Assembly (NCBI GenBank): GCA_028692055.1
Contig: JAQUYA010000002.1
Span: 1-64,000, forward strand
DNA from: Lachnospiraceae bacterium
GTDB lineage: Bacteria > Bacillota > Clostridia > Lachnospirales > Lachnospiraceae
Length of the DNA: 64,000 bases
Direction: 5' to 3'
Below the pieces are notes generated by a model. That model saw nothing but the letters and a program-made list of their open reading frames with translations, had not been told where the DNA came from and searched no databases. Of the stretch, positions 26,232-34,619 are shown piece by piece; the stretch's first letter is position 1, and the number at the start of each line of letters is the position of its first letter. The position numbers were made by a program, and so were the translations under genes.

Positions 26232-27197
26232 TTATTTTGTCCGGGTTGCCCGTGAAATTTCTTCACGAGTTCTCTGCGGATTAATCTTCTTTACTCTCTT
26301 CTCCGGTGTAGAAACGATAATCTTCGGCACTGCTTTTACATAATAATAATACTCATCATCCTCAAACTGTACCATCTCTGTTCGGGTATAATCCATATTA
26401 AATAAGAAAAACTGAATTACAAACGAGATTCCCACAGAAATAAATGTACCCAGAATAGTTGCCAATATTGATATTTTTGTATCAAAAATCAAATCTCCAA
26501 CCAGCAATACCAATACATTTGCAATCGCTCCTGCAATAATAGCGATTGTCCATGCATGGTCAACGCTTTTTCTACGAATCATATATACCAGTAAAATGGT
26601 AATTGCAAATGCTGCAATGGTAACCAGCATTGCTTTGTTTCCAATCACGCCATCAATAATATAGCGAAATTTCTGTGTTGTTCCCTCTACATCTGTCGCA
26701 TTTAATGTAGTCGTACCCGCCCCAATATGCGCGAGTAAGTAATACACGATAACGCCACTTCCTACAGAAATAATAGAGGAAGGTGTTCCAACTAATCCCA
26801 TCGTAATTGGTATTACATATGGAATCTGTAAAAAGAAGCAAACAGGCGTCAACACCACTACCATAGTATCCTTTGGTGAAAATCGAAAATATAATAAGAA
26901 CAATAATAAAAATAGCATTGCTGTCACTGCTGCACTTTCAATCGATAATTTGTAAAGATGTAATATTACCGTTGCTGCTGCCACCACAATAATCATATTC
27001 ATTGGTAAAAAGGAACACATTAACGCTATAACTAATACTACCAGAATATTATTTAACTGCGTCATATATCCTAATCTTCCGTTGATTACCAATAAGGTAA
27101 CCAATGCAACCAAGAACTTCACAAGTGGTATAATATAAATCTCGTTTTTACCGTAAAAACTTTTTAGATGTTCTTTTAAAACAAGTAAATTGGTCAT
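26232..27197 (-). CDS. Polytopic membrane protein upstream of cdaA, unknown
   Basis: A 321-residue protein with about eight hydrophobic segments between residues 20 and 272 and a charged cytoplasmic tail. The tail contains an acidic/tyrosine stretch (FEDDEYYYYVKAVPKIIV) and a basic end (EKRVKKINPQRTREEISR). I do not recognise a characterised family. Its position just ahead of cdaA suggests a role in osmotic or envelope balance, but this is inference from context only. It could be a transporter or scaffold. Confidence 0.7.
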   Translation of the reverse strand: MTNLLVLKEHLKSFYGKNEIYIIPLVKFLVALVTLLVINGRLGYMTQLNNILVVLVIALMCSFLPMNMIIVVAAATVILHLYKLSIESAAVTAMLFLLLFLLYFRFSPKDTMVVVLTPVCFFLQIPYVIPITMGLVGTPSSIISVGSGVIVYYLLAHIGAGTTTLNATDVEGTTQKFRYIIDGVIGNKAMLVTIAAFAITILLVYMIRRKSVDHAWTIAIIAGAIANVLVLLVGDLIFDTKISILATILGTFISVGISFVIQFFLFNMDYTRTEMVQFEDDEYYYYVKAVPKIIVSTPEKRVKKINPQRTREEISRATRTK

Positions 27198-27223
27198 TCC
27201 AAATATCCTTTCAGCTATCCACG

Positions 27224-27619
27224 CTACTTCTTTTCTTCCTCATATAAGGAATTGAGCTCTTTCAAATTATTAAAATAGCATTTAAGACTTCTTTTGGCTA
27301 CATTATAACGATAGGAATATATAAAATAAGAAATAGCTATATAAATTGATACCATTACCACATATACAATCAATAAATTTTTACCTATCTGAAGCAAATC
27401 CAGCTTATAAATATCCTGCATAAACGAACCAATATCATATGTTACTGCTAATGTTACCAATAGTGCAAAAGCAATTGTAGCCGAAATCACGGACTTAATT
27501 ACCTGCAAGCCAATATAATCTCCACGAAAGTAGCTTCCTATGGAGACATTTTTCTTACCTTCATTTTCTTCATATGATGCCATTCTGGTCATCAATATTA
27601 TTCTGTCTTCGTTTAACAT
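27224..27619 (-). CDS. Small two-helix membrane protein, unknown
   Basis: A 131-residue protein. The hydrophilic N-terminus (about 1-35) is followed by two membrane helices (VISATIAFALLVTLAVTYDI and LLIVYVVMVSIYIAISYFIY) and a charged C-terminal helix (KRSLKCYFNNLKELNSLYEEEKK). No family recognised. It starts the run that leads into the 321-residue membrane protein and cdaA, 26 bases apart, so probably the first gene of that operon. The 124-base gap before it contains a palindrome TGCGAA/TTCGCA near 27667-27683. Confidence 0.65.
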   Translation of the reverse strand: MLNEDRIILMTRMASYEENEGKKNVSIGSYFRGDYIGLQVIKSVISATIAFALLVTLAVTYDIGSFMQDIYKLDLLQIGKNLLIVYVVMVSIYIAISYFIYSYRYNVAKRSLKCYFNNLKELNSLYEEEKK

Positions 27620-27743
27620 ACCTACTCCTAACCATCTTTTTCATCATATCATAATTCCTATGAAATTGCGAACAAAGTTCGCACTAGCGGTGCATCAAAG
27701 ATTCCAACTAATATAAGACGTAAAATATGGATAGCGTTCAAAT

Positions 27744-28145
27744 TTATTTGTCTAAAAATCTCATTTTAGCTCTTTCTGACTGTTTTTGTGGTCGCAATGC
27801 CTCTTCCCTTTTTACCGTCGGATTAAATCCTTTGGTAATCTCTGCCTTGCATTTATCACAATAACGTCCTGCTTTTATCATACATCCACAGCTTTCACAC
27901 GGAATGCCAATTGGCGAATCATCTGCAAAAACCAGTCTTTCTTCACGAATCCATTGTTGAATCTGGGCTGGTTCTACCTCACATGCTTCTGAGATTTCGG
28001 GAATTCCAACGTTTTTGTTATCCTGCACAAATTTCTTAACATCCTGAAAAACCTCTTCCATTTTTTCTCTGCAATTCGGGCAGATGATTGGTCCTACTGC
28101 ATAATTGAATATTTTACCGCATTTTCTGCAATTACGTACGTTCAT
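27744..28145 (-). CDS. YvyF-like flagellar-region zinc-ribbon protein
   Basis: A 133-residue protein. An N-terminal zinc ribbon (CRKCGKIF ... CPNC), a central MerR/helix-turn-helix-like segment (GIPEISEACEVEPAQIQQWI) and a C-terminal zinc ribbon (CESCGCMIKAGRYCDKC) match the TIGR03826/YvyF family, found beside comF and flagellar genes in Bacillus and Clostridia. It probably acts as a regulator of motility genes. It lies 15 bases after comFC, reproducing the comFC-yvyF order of Bacillus. Confidence 0.85.
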   Translation of the reverse strand: MNVRNCRKCGKIFNYAVGPIICPNCREKMEEVFQDVKKFVQDNKNVGIPEISEACEVEPAQIQQWIREERLVFADDSPIGIPCESCGCMIKAGRYCDKCKAEITKGFNPTVKREEALRPQKQSERAKMRFLDK

Positions 28146-28160
28146 GTTGATTCCTCCTGG

Positions 28161-28922
28161 TTAAAGCCCACTTCCTATGGATAGAGCTATATAATATATT
28201 TTGGATACACCCATTCTTCTAAATTCACCTGCAACAGCATCTATGGTGCTGCCGGTCGTATAAATATCATCAATGAGTATAATCGTCTTTAATTTTACAT
28301 CATTTTCCACAATATTAAAAGCCTTTTTCAAATTATTTTGCCTTGCACCTGCATCCAGTTCTTTCTGTGGGATTGTCTTTTTTGTGCGTTTTATGAGTTT
28401 TGCTTTAACTGGAATCTGTAGCTCTTCACCCATACGATTTGCAATCAGTTCTGCCTGGTTATATCCTCTTTTATTCCTGCGTGTGTAATGAATTGGAATA
28501 GGTACAATCGCATCTGCATCCCATTTGCGTATCTCACCGCCTAAATGACGTGCAATATCCCTTCCAAAAAAATCTGCATATTCACACCTTCCATTATATT
28601 TGAATCGAAATATCGATGTCTTCATGGAATTGTAATCATATAGTGCCAGGCCCTTGTCAAATATATGTTTCTTTGTCGCACAATCCCGACAATATTCCCT
28701 GTCCTGATTCTTTATACTTTCTATATTTTGTAAGCCTTTTCCACATTTCATACACCTCGGCTCTCTGATATACTTAATTTTCGGTACGCAATCCGTACAT
28801 ATCCATTTTTCTGTCGGATGCAATATATGGTCACACACGGGACATCTCCTCGGAAATATCAACTCTAACACAATACTATATAATTTATGTATATATTTTC
28901 TTAATAAAAAATGAATTTTCAA
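28161..28922 (-). CDS. comFC: ComF family phosphoribosyltransferase-like protein
   Basis: A 253-residue ComFC. The N-terminal cysteine cluster (RRCPVCDHIL, CTDC, CMKCGKG, CRDC) forms zinc sites, and the C-terminal type I phosphoribosyltransferase fold carries the PRPP loop IILIDDIYTTGSTID. In other species it acts in DNA uptake and transformation. The likely start is TTG at 28922, with GGAG five bases upstream, overlapping the recD2 stop as TTGA; an upstream start near 28952 inside recD2 is possible. No other competence gene is in the window. Confidence 0.85.
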   Translation of the reverse strand: MKIHFLLRKYIHKLYSIVLELIFPRRCPVCDHILHPTEKWICTDCVPKIKYIREPRCMKCGKGLQNIESIKNQDREYCRDCATKKHIFDKGLALYDYNSMKTSIFRFKYNGRCEYADFFGRDIARHLGGEIRKWDADAIVPIPIHYTRRNKRGYNQAELIANRMGEELQIPVKAKLIKRTKKTIPQKELDAGARQNNLKKAFNIVENDVKLKTIILIDDIYTTGSTIDAVAGEFRRMGVSKIYYIALSIGSGL

Positions 28923-31204
28923 CCAATCTCCATTTCCTGCATACGAATACACAGACTCGTATACCGCTTTTGTTCGTTTTCATTTTCAATCATTGTCTGA
29001 ACCGTCTGTCTGCTTCCAAGTATCGTTACGCAGTTCTTCGCTCTGGTCACCCCCGTATATAGCAGGTTGCGGTTAAATAACATGCGTGGTCCTGTTAACA
29101 GCGGCATAACGACAGCCGGATATTCACTTCCCTGCGACTTATGGATGGTAATCGCATAAGCTAATTCAAGTTCCTCCAGCCCTGCAAACGGATAAGTAAT
29201 CCGTTTATGTTCATCAAATTCCACTACTATACTCTGTGCATAATCATTGATCTCTTTTATAATGCCCATATCTCCATTAAATACACCCAGTCCCTTATCG
29301 ATCGGTATTCCATACTTGCTGACAATTTCCCATTCCAGCTGATAGTTGTTCTTTACCTGCATAACCTTATCACCTTCCCGGAACAGACCTTCGCCTATAT
29401 GGTACTCTTTTTTCTTTTTGTCCTCCGGATTCAGATATTGCTGCAAAATTCGATTCAGCACTTCTACTCCCAGATTTCCTTTACGCATTGGAGTAAGCAC
29501 TTGAATATCATAAGGAGTGGCATCTACATATCGCGGAAGCTTATCGCTAATCAATTGTATCATATGCTTATAAATGACATTTACGTCATTTCTTTCCAGA
29601 AAAAAGAAATCTTTACTCTTATTGTCAAAAGATATCTGACTTCCTTCGTTTATCTTATGTGCATTTACTACAATATCGCTTTCCCCTGCCTGGCGGAAAA
29701 TCTTTTGTAAAATAATCACCGGTATCGTCCCGCTTTCGATCATATCCTTTAGAATTTGTCCCGGTCCGACTGACGGAAGCTGGTTCACATCCCCCACCAT
29801 AATCAGGCGTGTACCCACACAAATTGCTTTTAATAGTGCCTGAAACAAAAATGTATCTACCATTGACATTTCATCAATAATTACAACCTCTGCTTCAATT
29901 GGATTCTCTTCGTTTCGCTCAAATGATACCCCTCTGCGGTCATCTTCTTCCATGGAGCCATTCAGTTCCAGCAAACGATGAATGGTTCTGGCTTCATAAC
30001 CAGTTGCTTCTGTCATACGCTTTGCAGCACGTCCAGTTGGTGCTGCCAGAAAGATATCCATTCCCTCTGCTTCAAAATAACGAATAATCATATTAATCGT
30101 AGTTGTCTTTCCAGTTCCAGGTCCTCCCGATAAAATGAATACCCCATTGCGAATACTCTCTACTACCGCCTGTCTTTGCAATTCATCCAGATGCATATCC
30201 AGAGCTTCTTCTAAACTGACAATCCTTTTAAGAATACGTGTTTCTTCTGAGGGTAGCAGCTCCTGCTCTCCCTCTACCGAAATATTCAAATCATGCAGCA
30301 TACGGGCGCAGCTCAATTCTGCATAATAATTAGTTGCTGCATATACGTAATTAGCATCTTCCTGTTTCTTTACCACCACTTTTTTATCCATCATCAGATT
30401 CTGTACCTGCGGCTGAATCTGTTCCGGCGTAAGTCCTAATAATTCCCCTGCTTTTCTTAATAACAATTCTTCGGGCAGATATAGATGCCCCTCAGATGTA
30501 GACTGTAATAGCGTATACAGTAAACCACTCCGAATGCGATAGTCGGAATCTGTATGAATTCCTATTTTATTTGCAATTTCATCCGCAATACGGAATCCAA
30601 TGCCGCTGATATCCTCTGCAAGCACATATGGATTTTCATTCATTACTCCATAGATACGCATACCATAACGGTTATAAATCTTAATCGCAAGTGTATTGGA
30701 AATACCATACTTTTGTAAAAAGATCATAGCCTCACGCATTTCCTTTTTGTCTTCCATCTGCAATGCAATATCGCGGGCTTTTCGCTCACTGATTCCTTTT
30801 ATTTCCGCCAGTCGTTCCGGTTCTTCCTCGATAATACGAAAAGTTTCTTCTCTAAATTTTTTGACTATACGTGCAGCAAGCGCAGGTCCAACCCCTTTTA
30901 TTGCACCCGAACCCATATACCGTTCCATACTAACTGCATCTTCCGGTGCAATGGTCTGATAGGATTTTATCTTAAACTGTTCTCCGTAAACCGCGTGTTC
31001 CACACACTCGCCTTCTGCTTCAATCGTTTCTCCCTGATCCGCTGATTTCAACATTCCCACGCAGGTAATGTCTTCCCCATCGCTCACCATATTAAATACT
31101 GTGTACCCATTCTCTGCGTTTCGATAAATCACGTGTTCTATATAGCCCTTTATTGTTTCCACCTGTTTTTGTAACTCCTTACCTTTTCTTACTCGGTCAG
31201 GCAA
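28919..31204 (-). CDS. recD2: RecD2-type ATP-dependent DNA helicase
   Basis: A 761-residue SF1B helicase of the RecD2/YrrC class, 5'-3', working in DNA repair without RecBC. The N-terminal domain (about 1-340) has tandem helix-hairpin-helix units (KGVGPALAARIVKKF, IKGISERKARDIA). The motor carries Walker A (SGGPGTGKTTTINMI, about 350-364), Walker B (VVIIDEMSMVD), VGDVNQLPSVGPGQ, and the SH3-like and C-terminal motif AYAITIHKSQGSEYP. The start may instead be GTG at 31162, which has AAGGAG 12 bases upstream and matches the usual family N-terminus. TATAAT boxes lie just upstream. Confidence 0.93.
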   Translation of the reverse strand: MPDRVRKGKELQKQVETIKGYIEHVIYRNAENGYTVFNMVSDGEDITCVGMLKSADQGETIEAEGECVEHAVYGEQFKIKSYQTIAPEDAVSMERYMGSGAIKGVGPALAARIVKKFREETFRIIEEEPERLAEIKGISERKARDIALQMEDKKEMREAMIFLQKYGISNTLAIKIYNRYGMRIYGVMNENPYVLAEDISGIGFRIADEIANKIGIHTDSDYRIRSGLLYTLLQSTSEGHLYLPEELLLRKAGELLGLTPEQIQPQVQNLMMDKKVVVKKQEDANYVYAATNYYAELSCARMLHDLNISVEGEQELLPSEETRILKRIVSLEEALDMHLDELQRQAVVESIRNGVFILSGGPGTGKTTTINMIIRYFEAEGMDIFLAAPTGRAAKRMTEATGYEARTIHRLLELNGSMEEDDRRGVSFERNEENPIEAEVVIIDEMSMVDTFLFQALLKAICVGTRLIMVGDVNQLPSVGPGQILKDMIESGTIPVIILQKIFRQAGESDIVVNAHKINEGSQISFDNKSKDFFFLERNDVNVIYKHMIQLISDKLPRYVDATPYDIQVLTPMRKGNLGVEVLNRILQQYLNPEDKKKKEYHIGEGLFREGDKVMQVKNNYQLEWEIVSKYGIPIDKGLGVFNGDMGIIKEINDYAQSIVVEFDEHKRITYPFAGLEELELAYAITIHKSQGSEYPAVVMPLLTGPRMLFNRNLLYTGVTRAKNCVTILGSRQTVQTMIENENEQKRYTSLCIRMQEMEIG

Positions 31205-31235
31205 ATCTGCCTGCTCATTATAACGGTACTATTAT

Positions 31236-31270
31236 AGAAAAAGGGCTGCAAAATAAGCAGCCCTTTTTCT
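31236..31270. terminator. Strong bidirectional terminator
   Basis: AGAAAAAGGGCTGC (31236-31249) pairs perfectly with GCAGCCCTTTTTCT (31257-31270), giving a 14-bp stem with A/U tracts on both sides. It separates the flagellar/mbl operon from recD2. Confidence 0.85.
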
Positions 31271-31278
31271 ATTTCTGA

Positions 31279-31310
31279 CAATAGATTGCTTTTAAAAAAG
31301 CAATCTATTG
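31279..31310 (-). terminator. Second terminator-like hairpin after the rod-binding gene
   Basis: CAATAGATTGCTTTT (31279-31293) pairs perfectly with AAAAGCAATCTATTG (31296-31310), starting two bases past the stop codon at 31312. With the next hairpin it makes a double barrier. Confidence 0.7.
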
Positions 31311-31311
31311 T

Positions 31312-31665
31312 TTATACATCATAATTACGTTTCATTTGTTCAAATAATGTTTGTGCCAGCCCTAATTGATTTTGCTCGGTTGACTGCGCTGCCAAGGTCT
31401 GAATCGCCTGATCTTCAAAATAATCCAACCGCGTCGATACACTGGAAGATGAATATTCTTCTTCAGGTATTGTCTTTTTCATTTCCTTAAATACCTGTTC
31501 CAGAAAATAAGACTCAAACTGTTTGCAGACGTTCATCAATTCCTCATCGGAAGAATTCTCTCCATTAGTGCTTAGTGCGGAATCTAATTTTACTGCCGAA
31601 TCAGTTGTCGCAGTCGTTGTCGATAAGTAATCTGCGTACATTGAATTTAAACCACTAATATCCAT
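31312..31665 (-). CDS. Flagellar rod-binding protein (FlgJ N-terminal type)
   Basis: A 117-residue protein matching the rod-binding domain of FlgJ (ELMNVCKQFESYFLEQVFKEMKKT, about 40-65; YFEDQAIQTLAAQ, about 82-94). It lacks the muramidase domain found in proteobacterial FlgJ, as usual in Firmicutes. It would cap or scaffold rod assembly through the wall. It is translated six bases after the FlhP-like gene and is last in the mbl operon. Confidence 0.88.
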   Translation of the reverse strand: MDISGLNSMYADYLSTTTATTDSAVKLDSALSTNGENSSDEELMNVCKQFESYFLEQVFKEMKKTIPEEEYSSSSVSTRLDYFEDQAIQTLAAQSTEQNQLGLAQTLFEQMKRNYDV

Positions 31666-31671
31666 ACCTCA

Positions 31672-32490
31672 TTACCTCTTAAGCTGGTTTGCCGTTGACA
31701 TCATATCATCCGACGCCTGAATTGTTTTAGAATTCATTTCATAAGCACGTTGTGCCACAATCAGGTTTACCATTTCATCTACTACCTGTACGTTGGAAGC
31801 TTCCAGATATCCCTGTACTACATTACTTTTTTTCAGGTTATTATTGGTAGCTTCATTTAAGGCTACTCCACTGGCTCCTGTTGCGGAATATAAACTATCG
31901 GAATGTTTTTCCAGTCCCTCTGGATTAGAGAACTGATATACACCAAGTGTAATTCCAAGAGATTGAGGATTATTATTTGCATCCGGATAACAGAACGTTC
32001 CATCTGAAGTAACCGAAATCTTACTTGCTACGTAATTTGTATTAAATGTAATCGGAGTTCCCCTTGAATTAAGTACCGGCAATCCGTCTGTCGTCGATAA
32101 GGCTAATCCTCCATTCGCTCCTCTCGATAAAACAAAATTACCATTACGGGTATAATACGTATTGCCATCTTCGCCCCTTACCGCAAAAAGTCCATCTCCT
32201 TCAATCGCAAAACCCATGTTATTGGAAGTAGCCGTTAAGCTGCCCTGTTGAAACATCGACATTATTGCCGAGTTCCGACTGCCCAGACCAACCTGTGCCC
32301 CAATCGGTTTTGACTGTCCATTTGCTGATGTCGTATTGGTCTGTAAATTTTGATAAAGCAATGTTTTAAATTCTGCTGCTTCTGTCTTATATCCAATTGT
32401 ATTGACATTTGCCAGATTGTTCGAAATAACATCTACATTGGTCTGTTGTGCGACCATTCCCGATGCCGCCGTCCATAATGATCTTACCAT
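31672..32490 (-). CDS. flhP: Flagellar basal-body rod protein (FlgG/FlhP type)
   Basis: A 272-residue flagellar hook-basal body protein. The N-terminal rod motif is SLWTAASGMVAQQTNVDVIS followed by NNLANVNTIGYK; the central D1 domain has YTRNGNFVLSRGANGG; the C-terminus YLEASNVQVVDEMVNLIVAQ continues to RAYEMNSK. Secreted by the flagellar export apparatus, it forms the distal rod. The gene order mbl-flhO-flhP matches Bacillus. It is paralogous to the preceding gene. Confidence 0.92.
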   Translation of the reverse strand: MVRSLWTAASGMVAQQTNVDVISNNLANVNTIGYKTEAAEFKTLLYQNLQTNTTSANGQSKPIGAQVGLGSRNSAIMSMFQQGSLTATSNNMGFAIEGDGLFAVRGEDGNTYYTRNGNFVLSRGANGGLALSTTDGLPVLNSRGTPITFNTNYVASKISVTSDGTFCYPDANNNPQSLGITLGVYQFSNPEGLEKHSDSLYSATGASGVALNEATNNNLKKSNVVQGYLEASNVQVVDEMVNLIVAQRAYEMNSKTIQASDDMMSTANQLKR

Positions 32491-32517
32491 ATTGTATTAC
32501 CACACCTTTCCAAAGCC

Positions 32518-33294
32518 TTACAACTTGCCAATTTGATTTACTGCAATCTCCAAAGCACCATCCTGTGTTTGTATAACCTTTTGTCCCGTCTCATATGCTC
32601 TGTTAATTGCTATCATATCAACCATTTCCTTCACAACTTCCACATTTGAATTCTCTAAGTATCCAGAAGTGATTGTTGCCGTTGAAGCCTGTGCCCTCGC
32701 TCCTGCAACTGTTTGATAAAGGTTTTCACCGAAATGTTCCAGATAATTATAATCTGCGAAGTCCGTTAATCCTATCTGACCGACCTGTGTCCCATCTTGA
32801 AAAATGGTTCCATCAGATGCAGTCGATATTGGCATTCTAGGATTTACCCGGATTCTCGCATTGTTTGTTCCCAGTACATAGTCGCCGTCTTCTGTCACTA
32901 AATATCCATCTGTATTTACGGTAAATGTACCGGCTCTGGAATACTTCGTAGAAGTATTTCCATCCTTATCTGTATATTCAATGTTGAAAAAACCATTACC
33001 TGAGATTGCCATATCCGTATCATTACCAGTTTCTTTTAATCCACCCTGTGTATAGTCCGTATAGGTTTCTCCTATTTTGACACCCGGTGTATTCGCTCCA
33101 ATATTTTTTGCAATATTCGGATTCTCAGAAGCGTCTTTTATCTTATATGCTAAAGCTTCTTTAAAAGTCTGACTCGTTGAGCCTTCCTTTTTAAAGCCTA
33201 CCGTAGCTGCATTTGCCAGGTTATTCGACGTCACATCCAATCTATTCTGTTCATTAATCATGCCCGTCCAACCGGTATACAAGCCTTTTAGCAT
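32518..33294 (-). CDS. flhO: Flagellar basal-body rod protein (FlgF/FlhO type)
   Basis: A 258-residue protein with the rod N-terminal motif GLYTGWTGMINEQNRLDVTS and NNLANAATVGFK, GGLKETGNDTDMAISGNGFF, and the C-terminal helix NVEVVKEMVDMIAINRAYE. These show a rod/hook subunit without signal peptide, exported by the flagellar type III system. It lies 28 bases after mbl. The FlhO/FlhP pair in Firmicutes equals FlgF/FlgG of other bacteria; which is which is taken from gene order. Confidence 0.9.
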   Translation of the reverse strand: MLKGLYTGWTGMINEQNRLDVTSNNLANAATVGFKKEGSTSQTFKEALAYKIKDASENPNIAKNIGANTPGVKIGETYTDYTQGGLKETGNDTDMAISGNGFFNIEYTDKDGNTSTKYSRAGTFTVNTDGYLVTEDGDYVLGTNNARIRVNPRMPISTASDGTIFQDGTQVGQIGLTDFADYNYLEHFGENLYQTVAGARAQASTATITSGYLENSNVEVVKEMVDMIAINRAYETGQKVIQTQDGALEIAVNQIGKL

Positions 33295-33322
33295 ATTATT
33301 TCTCCTTAGCGTCTAACCGAGT

Positions 33323-34318
33323 CTAGGTCTCATCTCTATATCCTGCCAAAAACTCAACATATTTTCCTGTTCCTATTGCTACTGCTGTCATAGGTTCTTC
33401 TGCTGTCATTGTATTAATTCCTGTTTTAGAGGAAATCAGTTCCTCTAAACCGCGCAGCAAACTTCCGCCACCTGTTAATACAATTCCCCGGTCTGCTATA
33501 TCTGCTGCTAGTTCCGGAGGTGTTTTTTCTAAAACACTATGAATTGCTTCTATAATCTGAGAGGTGGTTTCCCTTAATGCCTCTTCTGTTTCTTCTGAAG
33601 ATACCTTCACAGTCTTTGGTAATCCAGTTACCAGATTACGTCCTCGCACGTCCATATAATCTACTTCTGCACGTTTATAGCAGGAGCCAATTTTGATCTT
33701 AAGGTCCTCTGCAGTTCTTTCACCAATCAACAGATTGTGTTTTTTACGCATATAGCGAACAATTGCTTCATCGAAATCATCGCCTGCAATCTTGATAGAT
33801 GCGCTTACTACAGTGCCTCCTAAGGATATAACTGCAATATCGGAAGTACCACCACCGATATCAACAATCATATTTCCGCAAGGCTTCGAGATATCAATGC
33901 CTGCACCAATTGCTGCTGCGATTGGTTCCTCAATTACGGACACTTCTCTGGCACCTGCCTGATAAGTAGCATCTTCTACCGCTTTTTTCTCAACCTCTGT
34001 GACACCGCTTGGCACGCAGACTGAGATTCTTGGTTTACGAAAGGTCCTCTTTCCAAGTGCCTTTTGAATAAAATATTTCATCATTTTTTCGGTAACGGTA
34101 TAATCTGAGATTACACCCTGGCGAAGTGGTCTGACTGCAATAATATTGCCCGGAGTTCTACCAAGCATCAATCTTGCATCTTCACCAATTGCTCTAATTT
34201 TATTTGTATCTCTGTCAAAAGCTACAACAGAAGGCTCTTTTAAAACAACTCCTTTACCTCTGATGTAAACTAAAATACTTGCTGTTCCTAAATCAATTCC
34301 TATGTCGGTAAATTGCAT
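33323..34318 (-). CDS. mbl: MreB/Mbl actin-like cell-shape protein
   Basis: A 331-residue actin-fold ATPase: phosphate-1 loop IGIDLGTASILVY, phosphate-2 loop VDIGGGTSDIAV, adenosine loop LTGGGSLLRGLEE. It forms membrane filaments guiding side-wall synthesis. I name it mbl rather than mreB because flhO and flhP follow immediately, as in Bacillus, and mreC/mreD are absent. Own promoter at 34392-34419. Full length. Confidence 0.92.
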   Translation of the reverse strand: MQFTDIGIDLGTASILVYIRGKGVVLKEPSVVAFDRDTNKIRAIGEDARLMLGRTPGNIIAVRPLRQGVISDYTVTEKMMKYFIQKALGKRTFRKPRISVCVPSGVTEVEKKAVEDATYQAGAREVSVIEEPIAAAIGAGIDISKPCGNMIVDIGGGTSDIAVISLGGTVVSASIKIAGDDFDEAIVRYMRKKHNLLIGERTAEDLKIKIGSCYKRAEVDYMDVRGRNLVTGLPKTVKVSSEETEEALRETTSQIIEAIHSVLEKTPPELAADIADRGIVLTGGGSLLRGLEELISSKTGINTMTAEEPMTAVAIGTGKYVEFLAGYRDET

Positions 34319-34391
34319 AACTGTGAATCCCCTTTCTATGGATATCTATCTTAATTCTTTCCAAATGTTCGTTCATTAAACACACGCAAGT

Positions 34392-34419
34392 ATTATAACG
34401 CATAAAAGGTGATTTTCAA
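34392..34419 (-). promoter_or_regulatory. Sigma-A promoter of the mbl operon
   Basis: TTGAAA (34419-34414), a 16-base spacer and TATAAT (34397-34392), 74 bases before the mbl start. The rest of the 301-base gap 34319-34619 holds the uvrA terminator and an AT-rich tract with TTATTGTTG repeats but no gene I can support. Confidence 0.75.
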
Positions 34420-34465
34420 AGGGTTTTCACAAAATTCATAAATATTTAACTATCGCAAAATAAAA

Positions 34466-34508
34466 TGCACAAGAACAAGAACGGTTCCTTCCGTTTCATT
34501 CCTGTGCA
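34466..34508 (-). terminator. Imperfect terminator hairpin beyond uvrA
   Basis: Outer arms TGCACA and TGTGCA with several inner G-U and A-U pairs, followed on the minus strand by a U-rich run (TTTTATTTTG). It lies about 110 bases past the uvrA stop. Confidence 0.6.
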
Positions 34509-34619
34509 TCCATGCATACTTACTTAACTATATTTTGTATCGACATACTGCGTTCATTTCATTATAGTACTTTTGGGCTTTATTGTTGTTTTATTGTTGT
34601 TTATTTTGTTCTAATTTAT

